From positions 2,807,231-2,867,514 of the forward strand of contig BFEA01000060.1 in NCBI GenBank assembly GCA_003427395.1: a stretch of 60,284 nt of DNA, written 5' to 3'. Made by a program: the position numbers and the translations under genes. Numbering within the stretch: the stretch's first letter is position 1; every line of letters starts with the position of its first letter. This DNA comes from Chara braunii (taxonomy: Eukaryota > Streptophyta > Charophyceae > Charales > Characeae). The notes beneath the pieces are model-generated. The model was given only the letters and a program-made list of their open reading frames with translations, was not told the origin of the DNA and made no database searches. Below are positions 1 through 9,599 of this stretch, in pieces.

Positions 1-55
<55 letters not shown>
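1..55. repeat. (GA)n microsatellite at window edge
   Basis: Uninterrupted GA dinucleotides run from the first base to about position 55. The array is probably longer and cut by the window edge. Confidence 0.98.
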
Positions 56-56
<1 letters not shown>

Positions 57-254
57 CACCCGTAGAGCACCGACCGGCGATCACACGCGCACGGACCACG
101 GAACACACAGGCGCACATCAAGAAAGAGAGACGAAGTGCCGGGCGATTGGAGAAGTGGCCATGGGCGGCAACAGCATTGCGCGCCGGCGATTGGAGCGGT
201 GGGCCGGCAACGGAAAAACGGGCGTGGCAAGTGTAGTATCTGTTCTGATCAGGG

Positions 255-339
255 AAAAAAAAAAAAAAAAAAACGGGCGCGCGGGCAATTTGGTACCGAG
301 TTTGAAGGAGTGGGGTGGGGTGGGGTGGGGTGGGGGGGG
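255..339. repeat. A-tract and (TGGGG)n G-rich run
   Basis: A 19-base A homopolymer (255-273) is followed by tandem TGGGG units ending in a run of eight or more G (311-339). The G-run has at least four G-tracts with 1-nt spacers, the pattern of an intramolecular G-quadruplex. Confidence 0.9.
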
Positions 340-425
340 CGGCCACGATTACGGGCCGACGGGCGGGCGAATGGGCGCCTCCGGTAGCCTCCAGTAGCGA
401 TATCTCACGGCCCGACTCACGGCCT

Positions 426-567
426 GATATCCCACGGCCCGAATTGCAGGCCGGTAACGCGCCGCGGACGGCCCAGATCGCAGGCCGATCAGAAAGTTTT
501 CTGATCGGCCTGCAATCTGGGCCGTCCGCGGCGCGTTACCAGCCTGCGATTCAGGCCGTGAGATATA
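426..567. repeat. 142-bp near-perfect hairpin
   Basis: Two ~70-bp arms are inverted copies of each other around a 2-nt centre at 496-497. The central part (GATCAGAAA / TTTCTGATC) and the long GC-rich stretch around GGTAACGCGCCGCGGACGGC pair almost perfectly; a few mismatches sit near the outer ends. A shorter related direct copy (TATCTCACGGCCCGACTC) lies just outside the left arm at 401-418. It could be a foldback element or a small-RNA-producing locus; no coding capacity is evident. Confidence 0.93.
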
Positions 568-571
568 ACGT

Positions 572-1135
572 TTAGCAGTTCTTATAGTAGGTGTAGATGT
601 AGATTGTAGATGTAGATCTGATCCCATCCCAATTCGAACTTGTTCACTCACACGAGCCAGGTGTGCACTTGTATTTGAATAACTTTGGTCTTTGATTCCA
701 ACACACAAGAGAAAACAGAGAAAAAAGGAAACAAAATGACAAAAGAGTGCACCCATTGAGTGTCGAAAAGAAACGGTGCCCAACCGTCCACGATGCTGTC
801 CTCAGGTGGTTCTATCGCAATTTGAACTCATGACCTGTTTACTAACAGTTGCAGGAGTACTATTCATCCACACGGATCGGGTGTGAACTCTGGTTCTGAC
901 ACCGCAATGTTTTCTGCTCGTGACCTTGCCCCAAACGGTCTTGTGGTGTCTCACGGGATGCCTTCATGCCATACGACGAGGGAGCACGGGTTGGCAGCCC
1001 GTAGGCTGCATCATGGTCTGCCTGCGGACAGATGCTTGCAAAGTAGGAGGAAGGTAGCCCAGTCGTGCGAATCAGTGTGAAGTTTGTAGACCCAGTTCTA
1101 CCTCCCATGGCCTGTATGAAACTGGTCTGCAAACC
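572..1135. other. unannotated stretch
   Basis: It holds short TGTAGATGTAGAT tandem copies (~590-617) and no convincing gene. Minus-strand sequence near 800-850 looks weakly like a tRNA T-arm (GTTCAAAT) but lacks the rest of a cloverleaf. Confidence 0.6.
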
Positions 1136-1732
1136 CAGTTCAAACCCATGGTCGAGCTACCTGAAGCGTTACGCGCGGCATGCGCATTCACGCTCAAACA
1201 TTACGGCAAGGCGAGATGACACGAGATGATGTTGCTGTGGTGGGGTAGGGGGCCTACAGTCCCCCTCCGCCTGCATCAAAACCAGTTCAAACCCATCGTC
1301 TAGCTACCTGAAGCATTACCCGACTGCAGCGGCAAGTGCATTCCCGCTCAAACATTACGGCAAGGTGAGATGACATGAGAAGATGTTGCTCTGGTGGGGT
1401 AGGGAGTCCATAACAGTCCCCGCTCAAACATAAAGGCCGTATGTCTACATTCAGTTGAAAAACTTGTGATTTCATCCGGTTGGAAAAGGTTCAAACAAGT
1501 ATATGAACTAGAGAGTAAAGGACGAGGAGTGTGACAAGATTTAGCGGAGTTTGTTCAGGTCTCATGTACACTAACTAACAAAGCTGGCCTTGATATGCTA
1601 ATCACGGTGTTGCAAAATTGCAAAACATCGCAAAGCCATCTGCAGATGTGCGGGAAGGGGTGTCGGAAGGGGTGCTGGAAGGGGTGCAGGTGGGAGGGGG
1701 ACTGTTGTGGACTCCCTACCCCACCAGAGCAA
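1136..1732. repeat. direct duplication (~135 bp) with an inverted 37-bp partial copy
   Basis: Two related copies start near 1136 and 1279. Both carry GAGCTACCTGAAGC-like sequence, GCTCAAACATTACGGCAAGG and GTGGGGTAGGG. The last ~37 bp of the second copy (1384-1420) recurs inverted at 1696-1732 with about one mismatch. The span between contains imperfect 12-nt GGAAGGGGTGCT repeats (1659-1695). The inverted pair could be terminal inverted repeats of a ~350-bp element. Confidence 0.8.
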
Positions 1733-2159
1733 CCTCGAACCACATGTGAGTATGCCCGAAGAGTATCGAGGAGAGTTCGACTCTTTTATTGCAAGCAGAA
1801 ATCATTCTTATAAGTTATAACCTTGTTTTTCCAAGTTGCTTCGGCTTAAGGGCATGGACAACTATCAGAGTCACAGCAGTGGCACTCTTGCTCAAAAGTC
1901 CTCCCCGCTGCTGCAAAATGCTTGAATGAAGGTAAAGATTTCATAGTTCAGCCACTTAGTTAGCTTGACTTTTTCCATACAGCTTTGAGCGTGCGCCCAT
2001 GGCGCTCTGTTGGCCAGAGGGTATGGGTTCTTGAAATGAACCTTGCCCTTCTTGTGAGCAGGTTTGCATGTCCATGGCATGGACACTACACACTATTATA
2101 TTCGGGGGAAGAAGGTAGTTATGACAAGGATAGTGCTACACACTGCCTGTTCCTTATCT

Positions 2160-2490
2160 ATCTCAATTGTACCTGCACCTGCACTGTGCGTCGTACTGTG
2201 CGGTATGCTGCACGACGAGCGGCGCAGCACCTGCTCGTGAGCCATACCAGCAGCAGTTTCCCTTTCACTTTTTGCTGTTTTTGTAGATACAGAAGAGTGC
2301 ACCACCTAAGGAACATATATTTTTCAAGGGCAGTCGTACAGATTTTTCTTTCCCTCCATTTGGGCATGAGAAATAGCCTCAAATAGGTGTTTGGGACATC
2401 TGTCTTGACCTTTCGACCCCTATTTTTTCAGAGCGAGTATTTCCCCCGTGCGCCGCACCGTGCGGGTCCGCTCGCCCGTTGTACTTGCGG
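2160..2490 (+). mobile_element. interspersed repeat family X, copy 1 (MITE/SINE-like)
   Basis: This segment shares diagnostic blocks with 32030-32455 (same orientation) and 38690-38985 (inverted): AAGAGTGCACCACCTA, a TCGTACAGATTTTTC-like block, GGGCATGAGAAATAGCCT and TGGGACATCTGTCTTGAC. Both outer parts are rich in GTGCGG/CCGCAC palindromes, suggesting GC-rich subterminal inverted repeats. There is no ORF conserved between copies, so a non-autonomous element is likely. The exact ends and target duplication could not be fixed. Confidence 0.75.
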
Positions 2491-2499
2491 TTGCATGTA

Positions 2500-3110
2500 T
2501 GATCTCAATGTTTGAGCAACTCTTAGCCAACATGTTGCAGCCTCGGTTCGCAGAGGGGTTCAACTAGGACGCGGGGACGCGGGATTCCCATCAAACCATC
2601 TACGTTCACCCTACATGGTCATGAAAGAGAGTACTGCGGAAGGGACCGAACCAAGCACCGCGAGAGGTATCCCGATGAGCACAAGTCCATGGACCTAGGC
2701 AGAGCCCGAGTAGTGCACCTCATTGGCATTCTCAGTTCATTCTATTCTTGCTACCCATAGAATCAAGGACACAGGCCCGGTTCCCAGCACGTGTCGCTCC
2801 CCATGAATCCATATGGAGCACAGTCTCCCCCCAAACAATCACGGAAAAAAGAAAAGTCCTAAAACAAAAAAAGAACAAAGGAACGGGGAATGAGACCCAT
2901 GGAGGTCAAATGCATGACGGGCGAGAAGGGGTGGAATGAACTGCCTCTTTCACCTCTGCTGCTTGCTGCATTGCCCGCCCTTCTTCTCGCCTGCTTTCCT
3001 CTTCAGCACGTTCAAGAGCTTCTATTTCCTCGCGACGCCGTTGCCTCTCCATTTCTTTCTCCCTATCGGCTTGAAGAGATGCTGCAAATGCAGTATCCTA
3101 AATACCAAAA
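2500..3110. other. unannotated stretch
   Basis: No conserved protein, RNA gene or clear repeat is visible. Only short unsupported ORFs occur. Confidence 0.6.
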
Positions 3111-3345
3111 AAAAACACATCCATAAACTAATATCAGCAAAAAAAAAAAAAAAAAAAAGTTAAAAAACCACACATTCTGACAAAAAGTGAAGTTAAAAAA
3201 ACAGTTTAAAACACACATTCTAAAAAAACAGTTTTAAAAAAAACATATCCACAGATTCCACACACTTATATCAGTGTGTAAACAAAAGATAAAAAAACAC
3301 ACATTCTAAAAAAAAGTGAAGTTAAAAAAACACACAAAAGGTTTT
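3110..3345. repeat. A-rich minisatellite
   Basis: An 18-base A-run near 3141 is followed by imperfect units of the form ACACATTCTAAAAAA...GTGAAGTTAAAAAA, repeated about four times to ~3340. A related ACACATTCTAAA piece recurs at 4360. Confidence 0.85.
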
Positions 3346-5392
3346 GCAAGGAAAATGAGCAATAGCGAGATGACAGAATCCAGATTGCACAATCACATTG
3401 AAAGCCAGAAAGTCCCACCGTGTCCAGAAAGCAGCATTGCACCAATATTACACCAATGGAGAATCGAAACAATGAAACCGAATGTCAATAAAAGCTTACT
3501 CTCGTCATCACCAACAAGTGACCACACCCTTCCCCCTACTTGGCGCTCGGCGCCCAGACTACTCCCACACAGCTACTATCTGCCTACGAATTGACAATAC
3601 AACTGTTGACATCAGCAGCCACCGAAGTACATGAAGATGTCGCCTCATTGCAGACTATGGCCGTAACCAGGTATGTGCCCTCACATCATCCTCCTCATCT
3701 CTCTCTCTTGCTCTCTCCCTTGTCTTTCACCCACATCTTCTTCCTCATGCACGAAGACCACCACCACACCCTTGCTGTGTACCCAAGCCCGGCCGGCTAT
3801 GGAGCCCGAGCTATGGCGCTGCCCACAGCAGCGCCCTATCTTACACGACCACACGTGCGCGCGCACCCTGGACAGCGCAGCACACAGCACGCGAGCGCAC
3901 ACTCAAGTAGCGCTGCCCCCCGAGTTGCAAGTGCCCGAATGTATGGCCAGGCAGCGGGCATTTTCCTATATGGAAAGTGTCTGACCTGCTGCGCTGCCTG
4001 GCTGGGCTGGTCCTGTGCCCAGAAGCTTCTGGTAGGCCCCACGTAGCTGGGCCTCTGCTGCTGCTGCTGGGCCCCGTTCGGTTACGCCTCCCAACTGCCC
4101 GGTGTGTATACTTCTGCAGATGTGGCCCAGGGCCTGCTTCCAGAAAAGGGCTAGAAGGCCTTGGAAAGTTTTGCTGCTTGTGGCCTGGGTTCCCTCAACC
4201 AACTGACGCGACACAACTGTCTGAACCCCAAATGCGAAATTGGCAACAATGGGCCTCTCGTGATTTGGTCAGGCACACAATCACTTAGGGCAGGCACATC
4301 TGAAAATGGGACCCTTAGGCCTGCCGAGGAGCCCGATCCTCGCAGTTTTTTTTTTTAACACACATTCTAAACTTCTAAGTTCTAAAGACTAAACACAGCG
4401 TGTGTGTTACAACAAGAAAAGTAAAGGATACCAACGAAATCTTCGCAAAACAAAATATATTTCCAACTTGCGAAGTAGTACCTGGCCAAAGAACAAACAG
4501 CTGGATCCAAGATTCGGCGACAAAATGCCATTTTAAATGTCTTTTGGACCTTTGGAGGACAGGGAACCAGCATTCCAGTATCATTAACGCATCAAGTTGG
4601 CATCAACAAAACGAAACAGGTTTTTTCCATGATTACGCTGGACCCGGAAACCGGACCAATCCAGACGTCCGGCTGGACCTACGTCTGCACTACTCCAGAC
4701 GTCTGGAATAACCCCACCCCACCCCCTGAAAAAAAGAAACTTTTTTTTCTCCCCTTGGATTTGTCTTTGAATTTGATGATGATCCTCAGGCAAACGATTT
4801 TGTTTTGCAACGATATATAACACTTTTTTTTTCCAGATATTTAAACATGTTTTTAATTTTATTTTGAAGTNCAGGGGTAGATCTGAATGTCTCTACCGGA
4901 CACAGGACCCGAACATGCAGACCCGGACCGTCTTTACTGCGATCCAGACGTCCAGACCGGGATCCAGTCAAGTACCGGTTAGGCCCCTTCCCCCAGAAAT
5001 TCAGAAAAAAAAATCGGGGGCACCTACGACCATTTGATTGCTATAGGAGCCCCCACAAAAATGTTGGCCTCATTTGTCGGACTTTTTTCGGCCTAATCAG
5101 CCAGGCTGGACCCCACCAAGAGTTGCTGGGGTGGGATAATGCTTGCGGCTACTGGAGGGACGGATTTGAAATCGAGTCTGTGCTCAGGACCTAGTGGCAC
5201 CACTCGCCATCATGATTTTCAATACATCTTGGCAGTTTCCATATCCAGATGCATTCAAATCTTAGCAGATGGCAAGTGGTGCAACCAGGTCCTCCGTCTT
5301 GTTGTAGCCCATGCAGATGCTGAGATGTCTTGGCTGTCTTGGCTATCTAGGAGTCGCCCCTCAACGGTCTTATCGCCGTCATCCAGGTCAGT

Positions 5393-5393
<1 letters not shown>
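3346..5393. other. unannotated stretch with short GTC-rich motif repeats and one N
   Basis: No gene recognised. The motif CCAGACGTC(C/T) or close variants recurs at about 4662, 4692 and 4944 among GGACCCGGA-like sequence. One ambiguous base lies at 4871. Confidence 0.55.
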
Positions 5394-5432
<39 letters not shown>

Positions 5433-5546
5433 CCCCCCCTTTTCAAGGTCATACATCACGCATCTCTCTATCCTTTCAAGACCGTACATGAACAGCGAAT
5501 GCGCGTCTCTCTATCCTTTCAAGGTCCTACATGAACAGCGAATGCG
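5394..5546. repeat. (CT)n, C-run and three ~33-42-bp tandem units
   Basis: A (TC)n run (5394-5430) leads into a C homopolymer. Three tandem units then start at 5441, 5474 and 5517, each beginning TTTCAAG(G/A)(T/C)C and carrying TACAT(G/C)A. The last two also share ACAGCGAATGCG. Confidence 0.95.
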
Positions 5547-5599
5547 AAGTAGCCTCTCTCTCTCTCCATGAGAGGTGAACGAAAGGCGTGGAGGAAGGA

Positions 5600-5880
5600 G
5601 GCAAGCTTGCCTCTATATCGTTTGTGGGAGGAGGACGGCAAGGGACGACAAAGGCCGAGAGGAAGGAGACGAGGGCGGGTTGCAGGAGTAAGATTAGGAG
5701 GAGGGGCAACATGAATGAAGAGGAGGGAAATCGGCGATGACAAGGATGCACAAGAGGAGAAGGAATAGTGACGATGGAGTTGAGAGGAGGGAAGGGAAAT
5801 TGATGACGACAAGGAGGAGAAAGAGGAATAGTAGTAGTGACGATGGAGATTGAGAAGAGGGGCTGCAGGAGGACGAAGGT
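5600..5880. repeat. purine-rich block with ~70-bp internal duplication
   Basis: The plus strand is strongly purine-rich (GGA/GAA runs). Two copies of a ~70-bp unit (about 5717-5787 and 5788-5858) share GGAGGGAAAT, GATGACAAGG, GAGGAATAGT and GACGATGGAG. The minus strand is correspondingly open over long Ser/Leu-rich frames that I treat as composition artefacts. Confidence 0.8.
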
Positions 5881-6907
5881 TTAGAAGGGGGACATGGGAG
5901 GACATTTTCTGACCAAGTGGATCTCTCTCGAAAGTTGTTGCCCTTGTACTATGGTCCATGGCAGATGCTAGATACAGTGGGCGCTGATCCATTTCTTCCG
6001 TCCTGCGCTTAGGATGTGTGACCTCGTCTTAGAGCCCATCCTGTCTTTCATGCATCAGAGTTGTTGCCTTTCACACCTTCTGATGCGTTCCCAGACAGGC
6101 CTCCTCAATTTGGTCCCCCTAGTTTTAAATTCTAAAATTTCCTATATTCTCATAAATCTTTGAATGTACTGTATCCCCGGGAAGGGATATGAGGCCCAGT
6201 GGGACACGGGCTGCAGCTGTGAATATCTTGTCAAGTTCCTTTTCCAACCGCACACTGAGAATAGGTGGTTTACACAAAAAGACTTCTCAAGATGGCCAAG
6301 TCAATCGTACTGCCTCTCGCCTCATGGCCACTATCAGCTCGGAGGCCCTCGCTCCCCGGGAGGGTAGGAATGCAATGTTCTTGCAGTTTCTCTGTAAGTT
6401 TCTAAGTTCTTGGTCCTGGGACATTTCTCTAAATTCCCTAAAACTACTGCCAAGACAGCACTGCTGGCCTAAACGGACAGGTGCTTTGCTACTGCCTCAG
6501 ACCGGCACAGCTGTTACTGGAAAAACGCAGACCCATAACTATTAGCTGCGTCCTCGGTTCTACGATTCCGGTCCAGTAATTTAGTGTAGTAGAACTATAA
6601 ATAGACTCAGTCTGTTCAGCTAGGGATCTTTTGGTCTGTCGACCATTTGGGCCTATTGCTGTTTGGGAGCTTTGTTGACACAACCAGGCTGCCTGAGCAA
6701 CACCATAGCTGGGGCGCTGCTGCTAGGCCATCGTTCCTGCGCTGCACCATGCGCTTCAGGCGCTGTGCCTGGCACCATCATATCTGTGCTGTTGGGGTTG
6801 CTGCCATATCTTCTTCTGTGGGGCAGTTGTACCTCTTCTTCGTCAAGGTGGAGCTTCCTTGCTCGTCCTTGAGCTAGCACTGTTCACCCTGAACGGTCGC
6901 TGACTCA
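5881..6907. other. unannotated stretch
   Basis: No recognised protein or RNA. Several short overlapping ORFs on both strands have no sequence character supporting translation. Confidence 0.55.
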
Positions 6908-7153
6908 GTGCTGTGCCAGCTGAGCAGTTTTTGGAGAGGCGCTGAGGTCATGGTGGTCTGCAGGTTGGGTGCTGCATCTGCATGCCGGGCGTGCCAGCTG
7001 AGTTGTTTTCCAAGAGGCGCTCAGGTCATGGTGGTCTGCAGGTTGGGTGCTGCATCTGCATGCCGGGCGTGCCAGCTGAGTAGTTCTCCGAGAGGCGCTG
7101 AGGTTATGGTGGTATGCAGGTTGGGTGCTGCATTTGCATGTCGGGCGTCATAG
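6908..7153 (+). CDS. possible exon with three 26-residue repeats (unrecognised)
   Basis: The 78-bp unit starts at 6913, 6991 and 7069. Because 78 is a multiple of three, the frame opening near 6908 stays open through all units and gives three 26-residue repeats with the core EVMVVCRLGAA(S/F)ACRA. The first two units are nearly identical and the third has a few substitutions. I recognise no family. It may be a coding exon of a repeat protein or a minisatellite whose unit happens to be divisible by three. The ATG is only the first in frame and is not supported by other signals. Confidence 0.3.
   Translation: MLCQLSSFWRGAEVMVVCRLGAASACRACQLSCFPRGAQVMVVCRLGAASACRACQLSSSPRGAEVMVVCRLGAAFACRAS
6913..7146. 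repeat. 3 x 78-bp tandem repeat
   Basis: Exact period 78 from GTGCCAGCTGAG at 6913, 6991 and 7069. Confidence 0.97.
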
Positions 7154-7415
7154 CCAGGAAGGTGATGGTTGACGTTGGGAGGGAGGAGGAATGCTACAGA
7201 AGATAGCTGAAGCTTGCAGGATCAACTTGTCCTTTTTATTTTTTTCAACTTGTCTTAGCTTGTACTCGCAGTAGAAATTTTGAACTTATGGATGTGATGG
7301 CGGTCACAGTTACATCCAGGTCCATCCATAAATGATAAATGCAGTCAGATGCATTTAAGATAGGGCCAGTGTGAATACGCCTTTATTCTCACGCAGGGAG
7401 AGAACTTGTCACCCC

Positions 7416-7525
7416 TACCGTCTTCACCCGAATAGAACGGCCGGTGATTATACGCCATACCTGGACTGAAAGTTGCACCAAATTCAGCTATAACGACCGA
7501 GCATTCTATTTGGGTGAAGACGGTA
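7416..7525. mobile_element. pogo-like foldback MITE, copy A
   Basis: The element (7418-7523, 106 bp) is bounded by TA on both sides. Its left end CCGTCTTCACCCGAATAGAA is matched by the reverse complement of the right end with one or two mismatches. Inside, (G)GTGATTATACGC and AGCTATAACGACC form a second inverted pair, so almost the whole element can fold into one hairpin around GACTGAAAGTTGCACC. A TA duplication and an end beginning C(C/A)GTC are typical of Tc1/mariner-pogo type MITEs. It has no coding capacity and would rely on a transposase elsewhere. Confidence 0.92.
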
Positions 7526-7529
7526 CCAG

Positions 7530-8685
7530 ACAATCAGATGGTACGTGAAAAGATCGACAGACATACCCAATGGTTTGCTCGACGACACCAACAGATCAAA
7601 ATTTTTGAAGTTGCTAATGGAAGCACGAAGACGTAGAAATTTCATGCACGCACTTGCTGATGCAAGTATCAGCAAGTGCAAGGAAGCAAAAAGGAGAAAC
7701 CTCATGGGCAAGGCTTCACGGAAGGAAGCGCACAACTTCATCTGCAATTCAGTGGCTATGAAAATGACCGACAACCAGGGATAAGGTACAAGGAATTGAT
7801 TCCTTTCGCAGTCGGCAAGCCCAGGCGAAAAATCACCCTCCGCGAACCCAATCGAGAAATCACCCTCCTTCACGCTCGTTCCGCATTAAAAAAAAAGAAG
7901 TCATCCACGTGTTCTCACGTTGTGGGCCTGTGGCATTAATGAAAAAAGACATCATGGCAGAAATTTGTTTACTCACTTGACCTTCCTGACACTAACAGAC
8001 GTCAAGCTTTTTTTTTTTCTTTCCTTCTGTTGAGACATTAACAGATGGCACAAGCTGATGGAAAGGAATGTGAAATTTCAAGACACTCCTTCGACGTAAA
8101 CCATGGCGGTCAAGACACCAAGCCACTTCTTCTTCCCACAATTAACCCTTCATGAGCCCGCACCTACCTGCTCCTCCCGCAATTGTCTATCGTCATCAAA
8201 GGTGGAAGGAATCTGGGAATTGACGGGGGGTCGCCGTGATGCAGAACCTCCCGTTTCCACTGAAGCACCCCGATAAGGTACTCCAAACAAAGCGGACTCT
8301 AACATGACAGCTTCTGCGCGCTCTGCAGAAGACAGGCCAAGGGACTAACGCCACAAGAAACAGATGACAGTCGCAAACAAACCAACCCCGACCACCATGT
8401 GTTAGTCCAAATATAGCAGGCTCCAAATAAATCAAAGCGAAGCCTGATTTTTTTAAAAAGCAATGACACCCTCCTATTTGCACCTGGCAGCATAGAACCA
8501 TGACGAGTAGCTTTGTATAGTCAGCAGACTGGCATATTAAGCATTTGACCAAATATAACAAGTTTCAACTTACAACCATACGCCGCTGGTGTCCAAACTT
8601 GACATGGTTGTAAATTGGACAATGTCAAGACTGAGGACACCAAAATATCGCACACGTTCAAACATAGTCCAAACAAAATCCACAC
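7530..8685. other. unannotated stretch
   Basis: A plus-strand frame at 7545-7784 (79 codons) is Lys/Arg/Asn-rich and could be an exon, but I recognise nothing in it and an overlapping minus frame is longer. A T-run lies at ~8010. No other structure is seen. Confidence 0.5.
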
Positions 8686-8698
8686 TTCTTTTTTTTTT

Positions 8699-8792
8699 CG
8701 GGCCATTTCTCGATTTATGTGTGCCATCCTTGTGCAGGGGCCATGCTAATCTTCTCTGTATCGTTCCAATTCTAAGGATGTCCCGAAAGACC
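8699..8792 (-). ncRNA. U6: U6 spliceosomal snRNA sequence, copy 1
   Basis: Read on the minus strand, this matches U6 snRNA over nearly its whole length: a 5' stem-loop with TTTCGGGACATCC, then AATTGGAACGATACAGAGAA, GATTAGCATGGCCCCTGC and AAATCGAGAAATGG. The ACAGAGA box, which pairs with the 5' splice site, and the AGC catalytic triad region are intact. The 5' stem is shortened relative to the usual GTCCCTTCGGGGAC. The 3' end runs into ten A residues instead of the oligo-T that terminates Pol III, which suggests a retrotransposed or otherwise decayed copy. Against that, a TATA-like element lies at the expected distance upstream. Identity as U6 is secure; function is uncertain. Confidence 0.88.
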
Positions 8793-8932
8793 AACAAGTC
8801 CAAACTTAACATGGTTATAATATATAAATAGGATAATAATGGCAGGTCCGACAGGATGTCCCGAAGGACTAACGAAGTCCAAACTTAACATGGTTATAAT
8901 ATATAAATAGGATAATAATGGCAGGTCCGACA
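8776..8932. repeat. 78-bp tandem duplication of U6 5' end plus upstream TATA
   Basis: Units start at 8776 and 8854 (GGATGTCCCGAA) and end GGCAGGTCCGACA. Each contains the first ~17 nt of U6 in antisense and the whole upstream TATA region, so a second promoter with a U6 start (GTCCTTCGGGACATCC on minus, 8854-8869) sits just upstream of the first. The two units differ at only a few positions. Confidence 0.95.
8815..8830 (-). promoter_or_regulatory. TATA-like element upstream of U6 copy 1
   Basis: On the minus strand TATTTATATATTATAA lies about 23-38 nt upstream of the U6 start near 8792. Plant Pol III U6 genes carry a TATA box near -30. No classical plant USE (RTCCCACATCG) was found upstream. 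Confidence 0.5.
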
Positions 8933-9126
8933 ACTTCGAATCCACTTTTCAGAGTAAATCTCAACATCGCACAAATCATCAGCAATTGTCATCCACATTA
9001 TACTAATCAGTCCGTACTTTCTTCCAACACCCACCCGACACCCACCATCATCCCATCCTCTGGTCACAACAGGCACCTGTGATAGCTACTGGCTCATTCA
9101 GAACTTGTAAACCGCAAACCTTAGCC

Positions 9127-9235
9127 TACCGACTTCACCCGAATAAAACGCCATGTCATTATAGCTGCGTTTGGCCCAACTTTCAGTCCAGATGCAGCGA
9201 TAATGACCAGGGCTTCTATTCGAGTGAAGCCGGTA
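9127..9235. mobile_element. pogo-like foldback MITE, copy B
   Basis: TA-flanked 105-bp element (9129-9233) with ends CCGACTTCACCCGAATAAAA and its inverted partner CTATTCGAGTGAAGCCGG. The internal pair GTCATTATAGCTGCG / CAGCGATAATGACC is present. It lies between the two U6-containing units. Confidence 0.92.
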
Positions 9236-9435
9236 GTCAGAAGACTGGGACATTCGCTTGACCAGATATCGCACAAGTTCAGCCATACCGACTTGATGGA
9301 TGTTCGGTGCGCACGTATAACACCGTTAATCCATGGGTAAAGGAGTTGGAATGTAACCCAATGACAAATTGAGCTTGTTTCTCCTTATTCTTCGCTCTTT
9401 GCTTTTTTTGAAGTTTTTTCCTTTTTTCGTTTTTT

Positions 9436-9532
9436 GGGGCCATTTATCGATTATAATGCAAGTCATCCTTGTGCAGGGGCCATGCTAATCTTCCCTGTAT
9501 CATTCTGATTTTAACTGATGTCCCAAAGGCCC
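9436..9532 (-). pseudogene. U6: U6 snRNA pseudogene, copy 2
   Basis: The minus strand carries the U6 order of blocks: GGGACATCAG, AATGATACAGGGAAGATTAG, CATGGCCCCTGCACAAGGAT and ATCGATAAATGGCCCC. The ACAGAGA box is mutated to ACAGGGA and the 3' flank is A-rich rather than T-rich. No TATA box lies 30 bp upstream. It is best read as a decayed duplicate of copy 1. Confidence 0.85.
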
Positions 9533-9599
9533 CTTCAAAAAATCCATCTTAATTCACACAAGTGACAAATCAGCAATTGTCATCCACATTACTGTCACT

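Noticed and set aside
790-850. tRNA-like T-arm on the minus strand
   Set aside because: Only a GTTCAAAT-like element is present; no D-arm, anticodon arm or acceptor pairing was found.
5139-5992. Ser/Leu-rich ORFs over CT and GA tracts (also at 26.1, 30.8, 35.1, 40.5 and 41.3 kb)
   Set aside because: Dinucleotide repeats produce long open frames (poly Ser-Leu or Arg-Glu) on both strands without being genes.
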